64,000 bases of DNA from Butyribacter intestini (GCA_001414325.1 LLKB01000005.1:481060-545059); one strand, 5' to 3'; positions 9,483-18,794 are shown, counted from the stretch's first letter. The notes: generated by a model from the letters alone, not told the origin. Made by a program: numbers and translations.

Positions 9483-10067
9483 ATGAATATTGGAGTCTTA
9501 GCTTTACAGGGTGCTTTTATTGAGCATGAAAAGGTACTTGATAAACTTGGTGTTGATTATACGGAGCTTCGTCAGAAATCTGACCTTGATACCAAACTTG
9601 ACGGTATCATTCTTCCCGGCGGTGAGAGTACGGTTCAGGGAAAACTTTTAAGAGAGCTGGATATGTTTGAGAATATAAAAGAACAGATTGAGGATGGTCT
9701 TCCCGTTCTCGCCACTTGTGCCGGTATGATTCTTCTTGCTAAGGATATTGAAGATGATGACACTAAACACCTCTCAACACTTCCTATCACAGTTAAAAGA
9801 AATGCTTACGGCAGACAGCTCGGAAGTTTTTATACGGAAAGTGATTATGAGGGACTTGGTGAAATCCCGATGACTTTTATACGCGCACCCTTTGTTGCCG
9901 AGGCAAAACCGGAAGTCGATGTAACGGCTGTTGTCAATGACAATATCGTAGGAGTTGAATATAAAAATCAAATTGCCATCTCTTTCCATCCTGAACTTGA
10001 TGAGAGTACGAAAATTCATGAAAGATTTTTGAAAATGTGTGAAAGTCCCACTGTTGCACAAGCATAA
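9483..10067 (+). CDS. pdxT: Pyridoxal 5'-phosphate synthase, glutaminase subunit
   Basis: Class I glutaminase that hydrolyses glutamine and channels ammonia to PdxS. The N-terminus MNIGVLALQGAFIEHE, the oxyanion segment GGESTVQGKL, the nucleophile Cys in LATCAGMILL and the His/Glu pair in ISFHPELDES are all present. The length of 194 is normal. GAGGG precedes the start. It forms a two-gene operon with pdxS that ends at the terminator at 10132-10167. Confidence 0.97.
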   Translation: MNIGVLALQGAFIEHEKVLDKLGVDYTELRQKSDLDTKLDGIILPGGESTVQGKLLRELDMFENIKEQIEDGLPVLATCAGMILLAKDIEDDDTKHLSTLPITVKRNAYGRQLGSFYTESDYEGLGEIPMTFIRAPFVAEAKPEVDVTAVVNDNIVGVEYKNQIAISFHPELDESTKIHERFLKMCESPTVAQA

Positions 10068-10131
10068 ATTTGAGATATAATGTAAAATCATCTATACTCA
10101 ATAAATAAAATACACTTTATGTTGCAAATTA

Positions 10132-10167
10132 AAAAGCTGCTTGTTTTAATTTTAACAGGCAGCTTTT
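10132..10167 (+). terminator. Terminator of pdxST
   Basis: A 14-bp stem with one G-U pair (10132-10145 with 10154-10167), built on AAAAGCTGC and GCAGCTTTT, with an 8-base loop and a T-rich right arm. The A-rich left arm could also let it act for minus-strand transcripts. Confidence 0.8.
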
Positions 10168-10337
10168 ATTAAAACTGTAAAATTATTAAAATTCTCCCCA
10201 CTCAAACCCATTTGTTTTTATGATACACAATCTCTCACTTAGTATATTTCTATACATATTATCTTAATACAAAAATATATACACCTGAAATAATTCCGCC
10301 CACAATTTTGATGTTAAAATATTACATCCATCTATAA

Positions 10338-11615
10338 TCATGCATCCTGTTTTCTCAACTCCCTGACTTTCTGCATAAACACCGGCTTATTGGCAAATAC
10401 AAAACTGCGCTTACTGTAATTATAATTTATCACATCAAGCATATCATCTTCCGTTCTCAATATGCAGTCATTTATATCTATGTAAATCTTTTCTCCTGAA
10501 AGGTCGTCTATATCAAATATATTATCACATATGACTATCTCTTTTACACCAGCCGCCGCTTTTTCGCACCACTTTATGTCATATCCCAAATTCTTTGCAA
10601 GAATTCTTACTCTCTCTGCCATTACGGAATGTTCATTTTCATTTATATAAAAACTGTCTGCACTTTCAAAAAGTTCCCTGAAAGGCTTCTCATTGAAATC
10701 AAGTTCAAATATTCTGTTTTCACCTGCTTTTCCGGTAATTCCATGAATGGCATCATCGTATGCGAGCATTACCGTTTTTGCCCGGTTGTATTCGCCATTG
10801 TGAAGTCCCTCATATACTATCTGGAACATTGAATTTAAAAATGTGTCTGTCATTCTGTCTAGGTCTTTTTCAGTTGTGTACTTTACAAAGAAATTTATCC
10901 AGTTTCTCCACGCATAATATGTAGGAAATGTGTTTACAGTTTCCTTTTTTGCCCCCATTGCATGAAGTGCTTTTGATGTTCCTACAGATGCCACTTTCAT
11001 TCCTGACTTATTGCAAAGATAACACCACTCCGTATCATCCCAGTAAAGAAAATTTTCTTCAGGCATAAATCCAATCTTATCTATCGTGCTTCTTCTTATC
11101 ATAAGCGAGCAGGCAGCTACACTGTCTACATAAAGATAATCAGGCATGGATCCATCCTCATACATATCAAGATGAGGTACATCCGTACAGAAATATTCAA
11201 AATCTATCGTCTGTCCGAACTGCTGAATATAATCAGGTGCTTCAAGATGATATATCTTTGATGCCGCCATACCCACTTCGTCATGCTCCTCAAGAAATTC
11301 ATATAGATTTCCTATTGCATTTTCATCGAGCATCGCATCATTGTCAACACACATAAGATATTCATATCCCTCTTTGTATGCCGCACGAAGTCCTGTATTA
11401 AATCCGCCCGAACCACCAAGATTTTCTTTATTTACAATAAGTCTTACCTTATCACCGTATTTTTCCTTAATAGCCTCCGGTGCACCATCTGTTGACGCAT
11501 TGTCAACCACATACAGATCATAATCAGTAAATTTATTTTCAAGGATACACTGAATACATTCAAGCACCTTGTCAACTTTATTAAAATTACATATTACTAT
11601 ACCTATTTTCTTCAA
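10338..11615 (-). CDS. Family 2 glycosyltransferase
   Basis: Inverting GT-A glycosyltransferase resembling rhamnosyl/galactofuranosyl transferases that build cell-surface glycans. Seen are IVICNFNKVDKVLECI at the N-terminus, DLYVVDNASTDGAPE, a DXD-like CVDNDAMLD and WDDTEWCYL for the acceptor site. About 300 residues form the catalytic part, and the C-terminal 130 are of unknown fold. The start codon is TTG at 11615 with a GGGG-containing site located inside the 3' end of thiM, two bases upstream; it is therefore cotranscribed with thiM although the functions appear unrelated. Confidence 0.85.
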   Translation of the reverse strand: MKKIGIVICNFNKVDKVLECIQCILENKFTDYDLYVVDNASTDGAPEAIKEKYGDKVRLIVNKENLGGSGGFNTGLRAAYKEGYEYLMCVDNDAMLDENAIGNLYEFLEEHDEVGMAASKIYHLEAPDYIQQFGQTIDFEYFCTDVPHLDMYEDGSMPDYLYVDSVAACSLMIRRSTIDKIGFMPEENFLYWDDTEWCYLCNKSGMKVASVGTSKALHAMGAKKETVNTFPTYYAWRNWINFFVKYTTEKDLDRMTDTFLNSMFQIVYEGLHNGEYNRAKTVMLAYDDAIHGITGKAGENRIFELDFNEKPFRELFESADSFYINENEHSVMAERVRILAKNLGYDIKWCEKAAAGVKEIVICDNIFDIDDLSGEKIYIDINDCILRTEDDMLDVINYNYSKRSFVFANKPVFMQKVRELRKQDA

Positions 11616-11617
11616 TA

Positions 11618-12814
11618 TTATATCCCCTTTCCGATTATTCCTTCCAGTTCATTAAATAACAAACTGTGATATGTGCCTATAGTACCTTTCCCTACACTTT
11701 TTATATCGGTCGAAACACCGGTATTCTTTGCTGTTTCTTTCCAGACTTTTCCTGCTGAGTATGCCGTATAAAAATACTTCTCACTTAATCCATGTTTTCT
11801 GTCATATTTACTTCCATTTATTCCAGTTTCTGTTTTATTGTCCGCTGTTTCTGCAAATTGAATTTTGCTCCTATCGCCCGCCGCAGATACATGAGACAAA
11901 TATGCCCCCGCTGCAAACAATGCACAGAGAGCAGACAGCATACATCCCGTTCCGCTGACTTTTCTCATCCTGCTGTCCCCACCATCTATTTTTAACACAT
12001 TTTCCCCATCGGAGATAATGTCAATATTTCCACTTATAAAAGCAACCGTATTATATTTACCGGCAAGAGCCATTGCTGCTCTTTCCTGTTCCTCCTCCGA
12101 CAGTTTTATACTACTCTCCACTCCGTTTGATTTGATTTTTATATTTTCTTTATCTTCTGACAACCCTATTTTATTTTCAGAAAAATCACTCTTTAATCTT
12201 TCTTTAGTGCTAAAATCTGCTTCTTCTATGTTAAGTTTTTCAAAATCAAATAAATTCTTTGCTTCTCTGCCAAAATTTTTAAATTCAAGCAAAATCTTTG
12301 CCTCTTCCTGGTTACATCTTATTATGTCAGGGTGCACATTTGCAAGTATGTCCTTTGCACATTTTTTTCTATAATTACTTGCACCGACTCCGACAGGGTC
12401 AAATATCACCGGATGTCCGAGTTTATTTGCAAATTTTCCTGCCGCAATATATGCCGCTATCTTTTCATCAGACGGCACTCCCATATTTAAAAGCGTTGCC
12501 GATGTAATCTGCGTTATCTCCTCCATTTCCTTTATGTCCTGTGCCATTATCGCACTTCCACCTGCTGCAAGCAGCATATTTGCAACATCCTGCATAGTCA
12601 CAACATTTGTAAGGCAGTGCACATTTGGAGCTGTGCTTTTTATATACCCGATATTTTCATTTACTATATTTTCCAGGGCTCGTTTGCTCTTTATGACACT
12701 GCTTTTGATACTGCCACTTTTTGTAGTATCATTCTTCGCCTCATCTTTCTTAAACTTTTCACCAAATTTATTTTTTTCATTATCTGAGTCTTTAGACTTT
12801 TCATCTATCATCAT
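11618..12814 (-). CDS. thiM: Hydroxyethylthiazole kinase with three charged insertions
   Basis: Phosphorylates 4-methyl-5-(2-hydroxyethyl)thiazole in thiamin salvage. The core is clear: APNVHCLTNVVTMQDVANMLLAAGGSAIMAQ, VIFDPVGVGAS, RCNQEEAKILL and the anion-hole/catalytic Cys region VSGTGCMLSAL. At 398 residues it is about 130 longer than usual. The extra sequence is a charged N-terminal extension (about 1-46), an insertion of about 65 residues after the NQEE segment (about 178-245) and one of about 33 near 312-345, all rich in Lys, Glu, Asp, Asn and Ser. They stay in frame and avoid the catalytic motifs. It is followed by a glycosyltransferase and preceded by thiW. Confidence 0.93.
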   Translation of the reverse strand: MMIDEKSKDSDNEKNKFGEKFKKDEAKNDTTKSGSIKSSVIKSKRALENIVNENIGYIKSTAPNVHCLTNVVTMQDVANMLLAAGGSAIMAQDIKEMEEITQITSATLLNMGVPSDEKIAAYIAAGKFANKLGHPVIFDPVGVGASNYRKKCAKDILANVHPDIIRCNQEEAKILLEFKNFGREAKNLFDFEKLNIEEADFSTKERLKSDFSENKIGLSEDKENIKIKSNGVESSIKLSEEEQERAAMALAGKYNTVAFISGNIDIISDGENVLKIDGGDSRMRKVSGTGCMLSALCALFAAGAYLSHVSAAGDRSKIQFAETADNKTETGINGSKYDRKHGLSEKYFYTAYSAGKVWKETAKNTGVSTDIKSVGKGTIGTYHSLLFNELEGIIGKGI

Positions 12815-12853
12815 AATAAACTTCCTTATTTTTATACAATATGTTCATCACAT

Positions 12854-13351
12854 CTACTCAAAAAACTCCGTCACTCCACTCTTTTTAAGTGCAGTCACAA
12901 GTACAAATGCAAGAATACTTCCTGCTACAGTTGATATAAGAAACGGAACAACATACACAAACATTCCTATATCCTGAAGTCCCATCGCATATTTTGCCAC
13001 CGGATAAGCCGCTATTCCACCAAGCACACCTGTTCCAAATGCCTCGGCAACACAGGTAGGAAGCACCTTTTTTGAAAATTTATAGACAAGACCACAGCAT
13101 AAAGCACCGACCATACTTCCCGGAAATGCAAGAAAACTTCCAAGCCCTAAGATATTTCTGAGCAAACTTGCCACAAAAGCAATACCGACACTGTAACCGG
13201 GTCCTAAAAGAACCGCCGACAAAATATTTATCATGTGCTGAACAGGTGCACACTTACTTGATGCAACAGGCACACTAAGCATACTTCCCACCACCGCAAG
13301 AGCCGTAAAAACACCTGCCATAGCTAGTTTCTTTGTTGTTTTTGATTTCAT
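12854..13351 (-). CDS. thiW: ThiW, ECF transporter S component for thiazole
   Basis: Substrate-binding membrane subunit of an energy-coupling-factor transporter. The 165-residue protein has five or six hydrophobic segments, and carries the ThiW pattern KLAMAGVFTALAVVGS, CAPVQHMINILSAVLLGPGY and PGSMVGALCCGLVY. ThiW is thought to import the thiazole moiety of thiamin, which fits the thiM gene 39 bases downstream. The shared ECF ATPases and EcfT are not in this window. I looked for a TPP riboswitch upstream and did not find its conserved blocks. Confidence 0.9.
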   Translation of the reverse strand: MKSKTTKKLAMAGVFTALAVVGSMLSVPVASSKCAPVQHMINILSAVLLGPGYSVGIAFVASLLRNILGLGSFLAFPGSMVGALCCGLVYKFSKKVLPTCVAEAFGTGVLGGIAAYPVAKYAMGLQDIGMFVYVVPFLISTVAGSILAFVLVTALKKSGVTEFFE

Positions 13352-13622
13352 TTTTATCCTCTTTTCTTATTATATGTACTCTCGGTATCTCCTCAAAACG
13401 AGTCATTTATCCCTCAAAAAAACACTCCCAAAGCAATACTTTTTCGGGTTTAATACAAAATTTACTCATTTACACAAGTCTGGCAGTCACTGTCAAACCA
13501 TTGAATAAATAACAACCTTTAGGGTATTCACTTTGAGAGTGTATATATTTACTTGTAAATATATTTTTAGACTGTAAACATAAATGTACTTAATGTATCA
13601 TTGAGCCCGTACACCAATTATA

Positions 13623-14564
13623 TTAAGCCATAAATTCTTTAACTTTTGCGTAGATACCTTCACTGTCAAGACCGTATTTCTTGATAAGTTCTACTGCAGG
13701 ACCAGACTCGCCGTAAGTATCATTTACACCAATCTTAAGAACCTTAGTTGGTGCTTTTGCACTGAGACAATCACATACTGCACTTCCAAGTCCACCAATA
13801 ACAGAGTGTTCCTCAATAGTAACAACTTTTCCTGTCTCCTTAGCAGCCGCAACTATGAGTTCCTCATCGAGAGGTTTGATAGTATGAATATTGATAACTT
13901 TCGCATCAATTCCATCTGCTGCAAGTTTTTCTGCTGCCGCAAGTGTCTCAGAAACCTCAAGTCCTGTTGCAACAAGTGTTACATCTTTTCCTTCGCGGAG
14001 AACAACACCTTTTCCAAGTTCAAATTTGTAATCAGGTCTGTCGTTTATTACAGGTACGGCAAGTCTTCCGAAACGGATATATACCGGACCTTCATGGTCA
14101 AGTGCTGCCTTTACTGCTGCTTTTGCTTCAACATCATCTGATGGATTCATAACTACCATTCCCGGAATTGTACGCATAAGTGCAAGGTCTTCACAACACT
14201 GATGTGTCGCACCGTCTTCACCTACTGAAATTCCTGCATGAGTTGCACCAATCTTTACATTGAGTTTCGGATATCCTACTGAGTTGCGAACCTGCTCAAA
14301 AGCACGTCCTGCTGCAAACATTGCAAATGAACTTACAAATGGGATTTTTCCTGTTGTTGCAAGTCCTGCCGCAATACCCATCATGTTACACTCAGCAATA
14401 CCACAATCTATATGTCTTTCAGGATAAGCTTTCTTGAAGATACCTGTCTTTGTTGCTGCTGCTAAGTCAGCATCAAGTACAACAAGATTTGGATACTGCT
14501 CTGCAAGCTCTGTCAAAGCATTACCATAGCTTTCTCTTGTAGCAATTTTCTTTACTTCTGCCAT
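13623..14564 (-). CDS. Transketolase, C-terminal subunit
   Basis: Second half of a split transketolase: pyrimidine-binding and C-terminal domains (313 residues). Marks are VVLDADLAAATKT, HIDCGIAECNMMGIAAGLA with the catalytic Glu, SSFAMFAAGRAFEQVRN, GATHAGISVGEDGATHQ and VYIRFGR. With the N-terminal subunit (18 bases upstream) it makes the ThDP enzyme of the non-oxidative pentose phosphate pathway. AGGAGG precedes the start. Split transketolases are common in Clostridia and should not be read as a frameshift. Confidence 0.96.
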   Translation of the reverse strand: MAEVKKIATRESYGNALTELAEQYPNLVVLDADLAAATKTGIFKKAYPERHIDCGIAECNMMGIAAGLATTGKIPFVSSFAMFAAGRAFEQVRNSVGYPKLNVKIGATHAGISVGEDGATHQCCEDLALMRTIPGMVVMNPSDDVEAKAAVKAALDHEGPVYIRFGRLAVPVINDRPDYKFELGKGVVLREGKDVTLVATGLEVSETLAAAEKLAADGIDAKVINIHTIKPLDEELIVAAAKETGKVVTIEEHSVIGGLGSAVCDCLSAKAPTKVLKIGVNDTYGESGPAVELIKKYGLDSEGIYAKVKEFMA

Positions 14565-14581
14565 TTTTTCCTCCTATCTGC

Positions 14582-15412
14582 TTATTTCAAGCCCTCACCG
14601 ATTTTTTCAAGGTCAGCCATTGCCTGTGCATACTGCTCATCATTTGGAGCTGTACCATGCCAGCTTACATTGTTCTCCATGAAAGATACACCTTTACCTT
14701 TCACACTCTTCATAATGATAGCCGTAGGCATTCCTTTAGTTTCTCTTGCTTTCTTAAATGCATCTGCAATCTGTTCAAAATCGTGTGCATCAATCTCAAT
14801 AACATTGAAATTAAATGCCTTAAACTTGTCTGTAATAGGATATGGTGAACAAACATCCTCAATCTTTCCGTCAATCTGAAGTCCGTTATTATCAACAATA
14901 ACACAAAGATTATCAAGTTTTCTTGCTCCGGCAAACATAGAAGCCTCCCAGACCTGTCCTTCCTGAATCTCACCATCACCAAGAAGTGTATATACTCTGT
15001 ATGATGCATCATCAAGCTTTGCTGAAAGAGCCATACCAACTGCTGCTGATATACCCTGTCCGAGTGAACCGCTTGACATATCAACGCCCGGAATATGCTT
15101 CATGTCAGGATGCCCCTGAAGATATGAACCTACATGACGGAGTGTCTTTAAATCTTCAACTGGGAAAAATCCTCTCTGTGCAAGTGTTGAATATAAACCT
15201 GGTGCGATATGACCTTTTGATAAAACGAAACGATCTCTGTCTGCTTTCTTAGGATCTTTAGGGTCGATATTCATCTCCTCAAAATATAAATATGTTAAGA
15301 GGTCTGCTGCAGATAAAGATCCACCCGGATGTCCTGATTTTGCGCTGTGTACTGCTGTAACAATGCCCTTGCGGACTTCATTTGCAGTTTTCTTTAATGC
15401 TAAAATATCCAT
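14582..15412 (-). CDS. Transketolase, N-terminal subunit
   Basis: ThDP pyrophosphate-binding half of split transketolase (276 residues). It shows HSAKSGHPGGSLSAADLLTYLYF, LSKGHIAPGLYSTLA, the ThDP/Mg motif LLGDGEIQEGQVWEA and VDNNGLQIDG. The start at 15412 is chosen for AAAGGAAG placed six bases upstream; the frame continues to 15457 without a site. It lies second in the operon tal-tktN-tktC. The 162-base gap before it contains two inverted repeats. Confidence 0.96.
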   Translation of the reverse strand: MDILALKKTANEVRKGIVTAVHSAKSGHPGGSLSAADLLTYLYFEEMNIDPKDPKKADRDRFVLSKGHIAPGLYSTLAQRGFFPVEDLKTLRHVGSYLQGHPDMKHIPGVDMSSGSLGQGISAAVGMALSAKLDDASYRVYTLLGDGEIQEGQVWEASMFAGARKLDNLCVIVDNNGLQIDGKIEDVCSPYPITDKFKAFNFNVIEIDAHDFEQIADAFKKARETKGMPTAIIMKSVKGKGVSFMENNVSWHGTAPNDEQYAQAMADLEKIGEGLK

Positions 15413-15480
15413 GATATCTTCCTTTCTCTCAAAATTATTTTTATATGCCATACTCAATCTGTTATTACGGCACTTTCAAG

Positions 15481-15525
15481 TTTGTGCAAAGCACAAATCT
15501 TGTGCATGAAAATTTATTTTCATGC
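15481..15525. repeat. Two small inverted repeats between tal and tktN
   Basis: TTTGTGC-AAA-GCACAAA (15481-15497) and GCATGAAAA-TTTA-TTTTCATGC (15504-15525). Both lie inside the predicted tal-tktN-tktC transcript. Neither is followed by a U tract, so they may be stabilising or processing hairpins rather than terminators. Confidence 0.5.
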
Positions 15526-15574
15526 TTTATTCTCCAAAAACAGCTATGCTGTCATTTCCGGTATTCTCAGCTTA

Positions 15575-16234
15575 CTATTTACCAAAGACAGCTATGTAGT
15601 CCTTCTGGAATTTTTCAATACCCTGATCTGTAAGAGGATGCTTTGTCATCTGTTCTATTACACTGTAAGGAACTGTTGCAATGTCTGCACCTGCAAGTGC
15701 ACAGTCTGTTACATGGATAGGGTTACGAACGCTTGCTGCAATTATCTCTGTCTTAATCTCAGGATAGTTTGCAAAAATATCTGCAATGCTCTGGATAAGA
15801 TCGATACCAGGTGTTGAAATATCATCAAGACGGCCGAGGAATGGTGAAACATAAGCTGCACCTGCTCTTGCTGCAAGAAGTGCCTGGTTTGCTGAGAAGA
15901 TAAGTGTTACATTACATTTAATTCCCTCACTTGAAAGAACTTTTGTTGCCTTAAGACCTTCAACTGTCATAGGAATCTTAACGATCATGTTCTTGTGAAG
16001 TTTTGCAATTTCTCTTCCTTCTTTAATCATTCCCTCTGCATCTACTGTTGTAGCTTTAACCTCTCCACTGATAGGTCCGTCAACGATTTCAGCGATTTCT
16101 TTTAAAACTTCTTCCTGGCTCTTTCCACCCTCTTTTGCGATAAGTGACGGATTTGTTGTTACACCACAGATAACTCCCATATCATTGGCTTTCTTAATGT
16201 CCTCAATCTTTGCTGTGTCTACGAAAAATTTCAT
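15575..16234 (-). CDS. tal: Transaldolase (TalC/Fsa type)
   Basis: Short 219-residue class I aldolase. The Schiff-base Lys is in [15 protein letters not shown] (about residue 84), with [14 protein letters not shown] at the start, [43 protein letters not shown] and the C-terminal signature. The subfamily contains both transaldolases and fructose-6-phosphate aldolases; linkage to both transketolase subunits favours transaldolase. AAGGAGG precedes the start. It is the first gene of the operon, behind a strong promoter. Confidence 0.92.
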   Translation of the reverse strand: MKFFVDTAKIEDIKKANDMGVICGVTTNPSLIAKEGGKSQEEVLKEIAEIVDGPISGEVKATTVDAEGMIKEGREIAKLHKNMIVKIPMTVEGLKATKVLSSEGIKCNVTLIFSANQALLAARAGAAYVSPFLGRLDDISTPGIDLIQSIADIFANYPEIKTEIIAASVRNPIHVTDCALAGADIATVPYSVIEQMTKHPLTDQGIEKFQKDYIAVFGK

Positions 16235-16315
16235 ACTCTTATTTCCTCCTTAAAATATCATTGTTTATTTTTTTTTAAATTATTATATAAAACTCTAAAC
16301 GAGTTTGTTAATGTG

Positions 16316-16344
16316 ATTATACAACTTTTACTACCTAAGGTCAA
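16316..16344 (-). promoter_or_regulatory. Sigma-A promoter of the tal-transketolase operon
   Basis: Minus strand: TTGACC (16344-16339), 17-base spacer, perfect TATAAT (16321-16316). Start predicted near 16309. An inverted repeat AAACTC-N5-GAGTTT (16290-16306) sits just downstream of the start and is a candidate operator. Confidence 0.75.
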
Positions 16345-16436
16345 CGATATGATTAAATTCATTTGACAAAATTTTAATTTGCCGCATTTTCTCCTCAGCC
16401 GGCTTATAACCTTTAACATATATTTTACAGAAAAAA

Positions 16437-18281
16437 TCAATAAAACCAGAAGTTTTTCCAGTCATTCTTATATACCCTGTAAGGTCTGCCGCCGGTTTTA
16501 AAGCCTTTTATCAGCTTTCCTGCCGAATCAGTTTCAATAAACTTTCCTTTATCACTGCAGCAATATATATATCTGCTGTCTCCTTTTATTATATTGCCAT
16601 TATTTGATGTTTTTTCAAAAGCCTTTTTTTCCGAAACACGATAATTTTTTGCAGATTCATTTACCTTAAACTGGTAATAATATGACTTATCATTTGATTT
16701 CTTTGCATATTTTCCTGCATTATTGTTCAACATTGTTATCAGAGTGCCTGACGAATTGCTGGTAAGTGCATTTTGTCCATACTGTGATCTAAACGGATCA
16801 GGCTTTTTCTTTCCCTGATTTAAAATAGACTCTATACTGTCAGTATCGTCTGTTGCTGAAGGATCTGCAGTTGCCGACTCATCTGCATCATCTTTAGAAT
16901 ATTTCTTAAGAACTTTTTTCTTAAGATTTTTACATTTTGCCCATATGTCCTTATCGGCAATAATGTAATCAAGCTTTGGAAGCAGACTTCCCACATTGCT
17001 GACCTTAAATATACTTGACAGCGATTTTGAACTTATAATAAGTTTGTTCGTTCCGCAGACCTGAACTGAATTTATATCTATCCAGTTTGCCTTTTTACCG
17101 GATTTTTTATACATCTCTGAAAGAAAATTATCAAAATCAAGTGCAAGACTTACTTTTCCCGTCTCAAGCTCAAGGCTCATTATCCTGCTGTTTCTTGAAG
17201 TCTTTTTTCCGAGTGCACTAGCTATAAAATATATATTTCCATAACCGTCATAAGCAAACTCTCCATCCTGCTTATATCCGTTTACCTGATAAATTCTTGT
17301 AACCTGACCGAGATCATTTATCCTTGTAAATTTATTTGCTGAACACGGATAAACAATATTGTCATATATTATCTGCATATTTTTTGCCACATTAGCTTCA
17401 AGCGGCATCTCACTCCTTAAAACTCCTGAGTTGTCATACATTGCAATAACATTTTTTCTGACTTTCTTTGTAACTGTCTTTTTGACACGCTTTGTTACTT
17501 TTTTGCCATTCTTTGTAACTTTTTTTGTAACAATCTTTACTGATTTTTGTGCTGTCGTCCTTCCATTACCAAATACCGTATAAAGACCATTGCTTATTTC
17601 CTGTCTGCTTCTTCCATCACATGTTGAAATTCTTGTTTTCGCCTGTGTAGCACTCTTAGGTATATCTACCGCATATACTATACTTTTTGATAACTGGTCT
17701 TTTCTGTTGTACAGCTTTAATGTTATGTAATTTCTCATTCCCGGAACAAGACCTATAAGCTGATATTCATGCTCTGTTGATACATTGCCGCTGCCGTCTG
17801 CTATAAGTGTTCTCGTAAAATCAGGAATTTTGCGGTCTTTAACGGAAATCGTATATTTACAATAACATCTTCCATCCGTCTTAAAATACACATACATAGA
17901 ACAATAATTTGTTCCATAAGGATTATATGCCCACAGTGCATCTTCAGGCGTATAATCTTTTGCTTTCTTTTTGATATTTGTGATATTCTCCTCAGCTCTT
18001 GCTGAATTGCTCTGATTATAAACATCTTTAATTGATTTATAATTTATCGTAACCACATTTTTATGTCGTCCTGACAGATAAAGATTGTTTATATCAAGCT
18101 GCTTTACATCATCTATTGCCTTTCCATGTTGATCGGCAAGCAGGTCTTTTTCTTCTTTTATCTTTGCCTTATCTTCGCCACTAAGTCCGTTTGATATGTC
18201 ACTCATTTTCCATACGAATATTCCCATACCTGCAAGCATAACTATACTTGTGATCAATATCGTCATCAATTTTTTCTTCAT
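16437..18281 (-). CDS. Arylsulfotransferase-like secreted protein lacking family histidines
   Basis: Exported 614-residue protein: KKK plus hydrophobic segment (about 6-25) as signal or anchor, then an N-terminal beta domain (LWAYNPYGTNYCSMYVYFKT, EYQLIGLVPGMRNYITL) and a propeller-like region as in bacterial AssT arylsulfate sulfotransferases. Where active AssT proteins carry histidines, this one reads FAYDGYGNIYFI (about 342-353), NWIDINSV (399-406), SSKSLS (417-422) and YGQNAL, so the catalytic set appears lost. A lysine-rich repeat segment at about 248-277 (KKVTKNGKKVTKR) and an Asp/Ser/Thr-rich linker near 460-485 are added. Likely a binding or structural surface protein; its role is unknown. 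Confidence 0.65.
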   Translation of the reverse strand: MKKKLMTILITSIVMLAGMGIFVWKMSDISNGLSGEDKAKIKEEKDLLADQHGKAIDDVKQLDINNLYLSGRHKNVVTINYKSIKDVYNQSNSARAEENITNIKKKAKDYTPEDALWAYNPYGTNYCSMYVYFKTDGRCYCKYTISVKDRKIPDFTRTLIADGSGNVSTEHEYQLIGLVPGMRNYITLKLYNRKDQLSKSIVYAVDIPKSATQAKTRISTCDGRSRQEISNGLYTVFGNGRTTAQKSVKIVTKKVTKNGKKVTKRVKKTVTKKVRKNVIAMYDNSGVLRSEMPLEANVAKNMQIIYDNIVYPCSANKFTRINDLGQVTRIYQVNGYKQDGEFAYDGYGNIYFIASALGKKTSRNSRIMSLELETGKVSLALDFDNFLSEMYKKSGKKANWIDINSVQVCGTNKLIISSKSLSSIFKVSNVGSLLPKLDYIIADKDIWAKCKNLKKKVLKKYSKDDADESATADPSATDDTDSIESILNQGKKKPDPFRSQYGQNALTSNSSGTLITMLNNNAGKYAKKSNDKSYYYQFKVNESAKNYRVSEKKAFEKTSNNGNIIKGDSRYIYCCSDKGKFIETDSAGKLIKGFKTGGRPYRVYKNDWKNFWFY

Positions 18282-18371
18282 CTTTGTATGCCCTCATTTC
18301 TCTAAAACTTAATTTCTGCCGGTCATGCTATAGCCGCAAATGGCAGCACCTAATCTAATACTAAGCAATCT

Positions 18372-18794
18372 TTATAAATCAACCTCTTCTTTTAATCTTT
18401 TATATATATCAGGATAATTTCTTTTTATATTGACTGGTTTCATATCCGCATCAAGCAGACAATGCTCACTTTTTCCCGTTGTGACAAGCTCCCCAGCCTC
18501 ATTTGTAATATTGTACTCCACACTTAATTTCATACCATTATATTTTACAAGTCTTGAGCTTATAATTGCTTTATCTCCAAAATGAAGCGGTTTAATATAT
18601 TTACACTCTACTCCAAGCACAGGCATTATAAGTCCCATATCCTCGACTTTTTTATAATCAAGTCCTATTTTCTTTAGATAATCTATTCTCGCTTCTTCAA
18701 AAAAGCGTATATAATTAGAATGATGTACTATCCCCATTCTGTCAGTCTCATAATAATTTATTGTGTGCTCATACACAGTACCCTTTTCATCCAT
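18372..18794 (-). CDS. Hotdog-fold acyl-CoA thioesterase (YbgC/FadM type)
   Basis: 140-residue 4-hydroxybenzoyl-CoA thioesterase family protein. It has INYYETDRMGIVHHSNYIRFFEEAR, with the catalytic Asp in the TDRMGIVHHSNY motif, and KPLHFGDKAIISSRLVKY. It would hydrolyse short or medium acyl-CoA; the exact substrate cannot be read from sequence. GGAGG precedes the start. It is transcribed divergently from the ABC-F gene. Confidence 0.88.
   Translation of the reverse strand: MDEKGTVYEHTINYYETDRMGIVHHSNYIRFFEEARIDYLKKIGLDYKKVEDMGLIMPVLGVECKYIKPLHFGDKAIISSRLVKYNGMKLSVEYNITNEAGELVTTGKSEHCLLDADMKPVNIKRNYPDIYKRLKEEVDL

Noticed and set aside
13352-13622. TPP riboswitch upstream of thiW
   Set aside because: The conserved CUGAGA and ACCUGA-type blocks are not found on the minus strand; only a weak TTGACA-containing promoter candidate at 13491-13496 is visible.
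13623-15412. Frameshifted transketolase
   Set aside because: Both halves have their own ribosome sites and complete domains; split transketolase is a normal form in Clostridia.
15481-15525. A third copy of the shared fucosidase/LTA-synthase leader element
   Set aside because: It shares CACAAACTTGA with the fucosidase leader, but the match does not extend, and it lies inside an operon away from a start codon.
16258-16440. Minus-strand frame of 60 codons downstream of the AssT-like gene
   Set aside because: It covers the tal promoter, has no ribosome site and low-complexity AT-rich coding; treated as chance.
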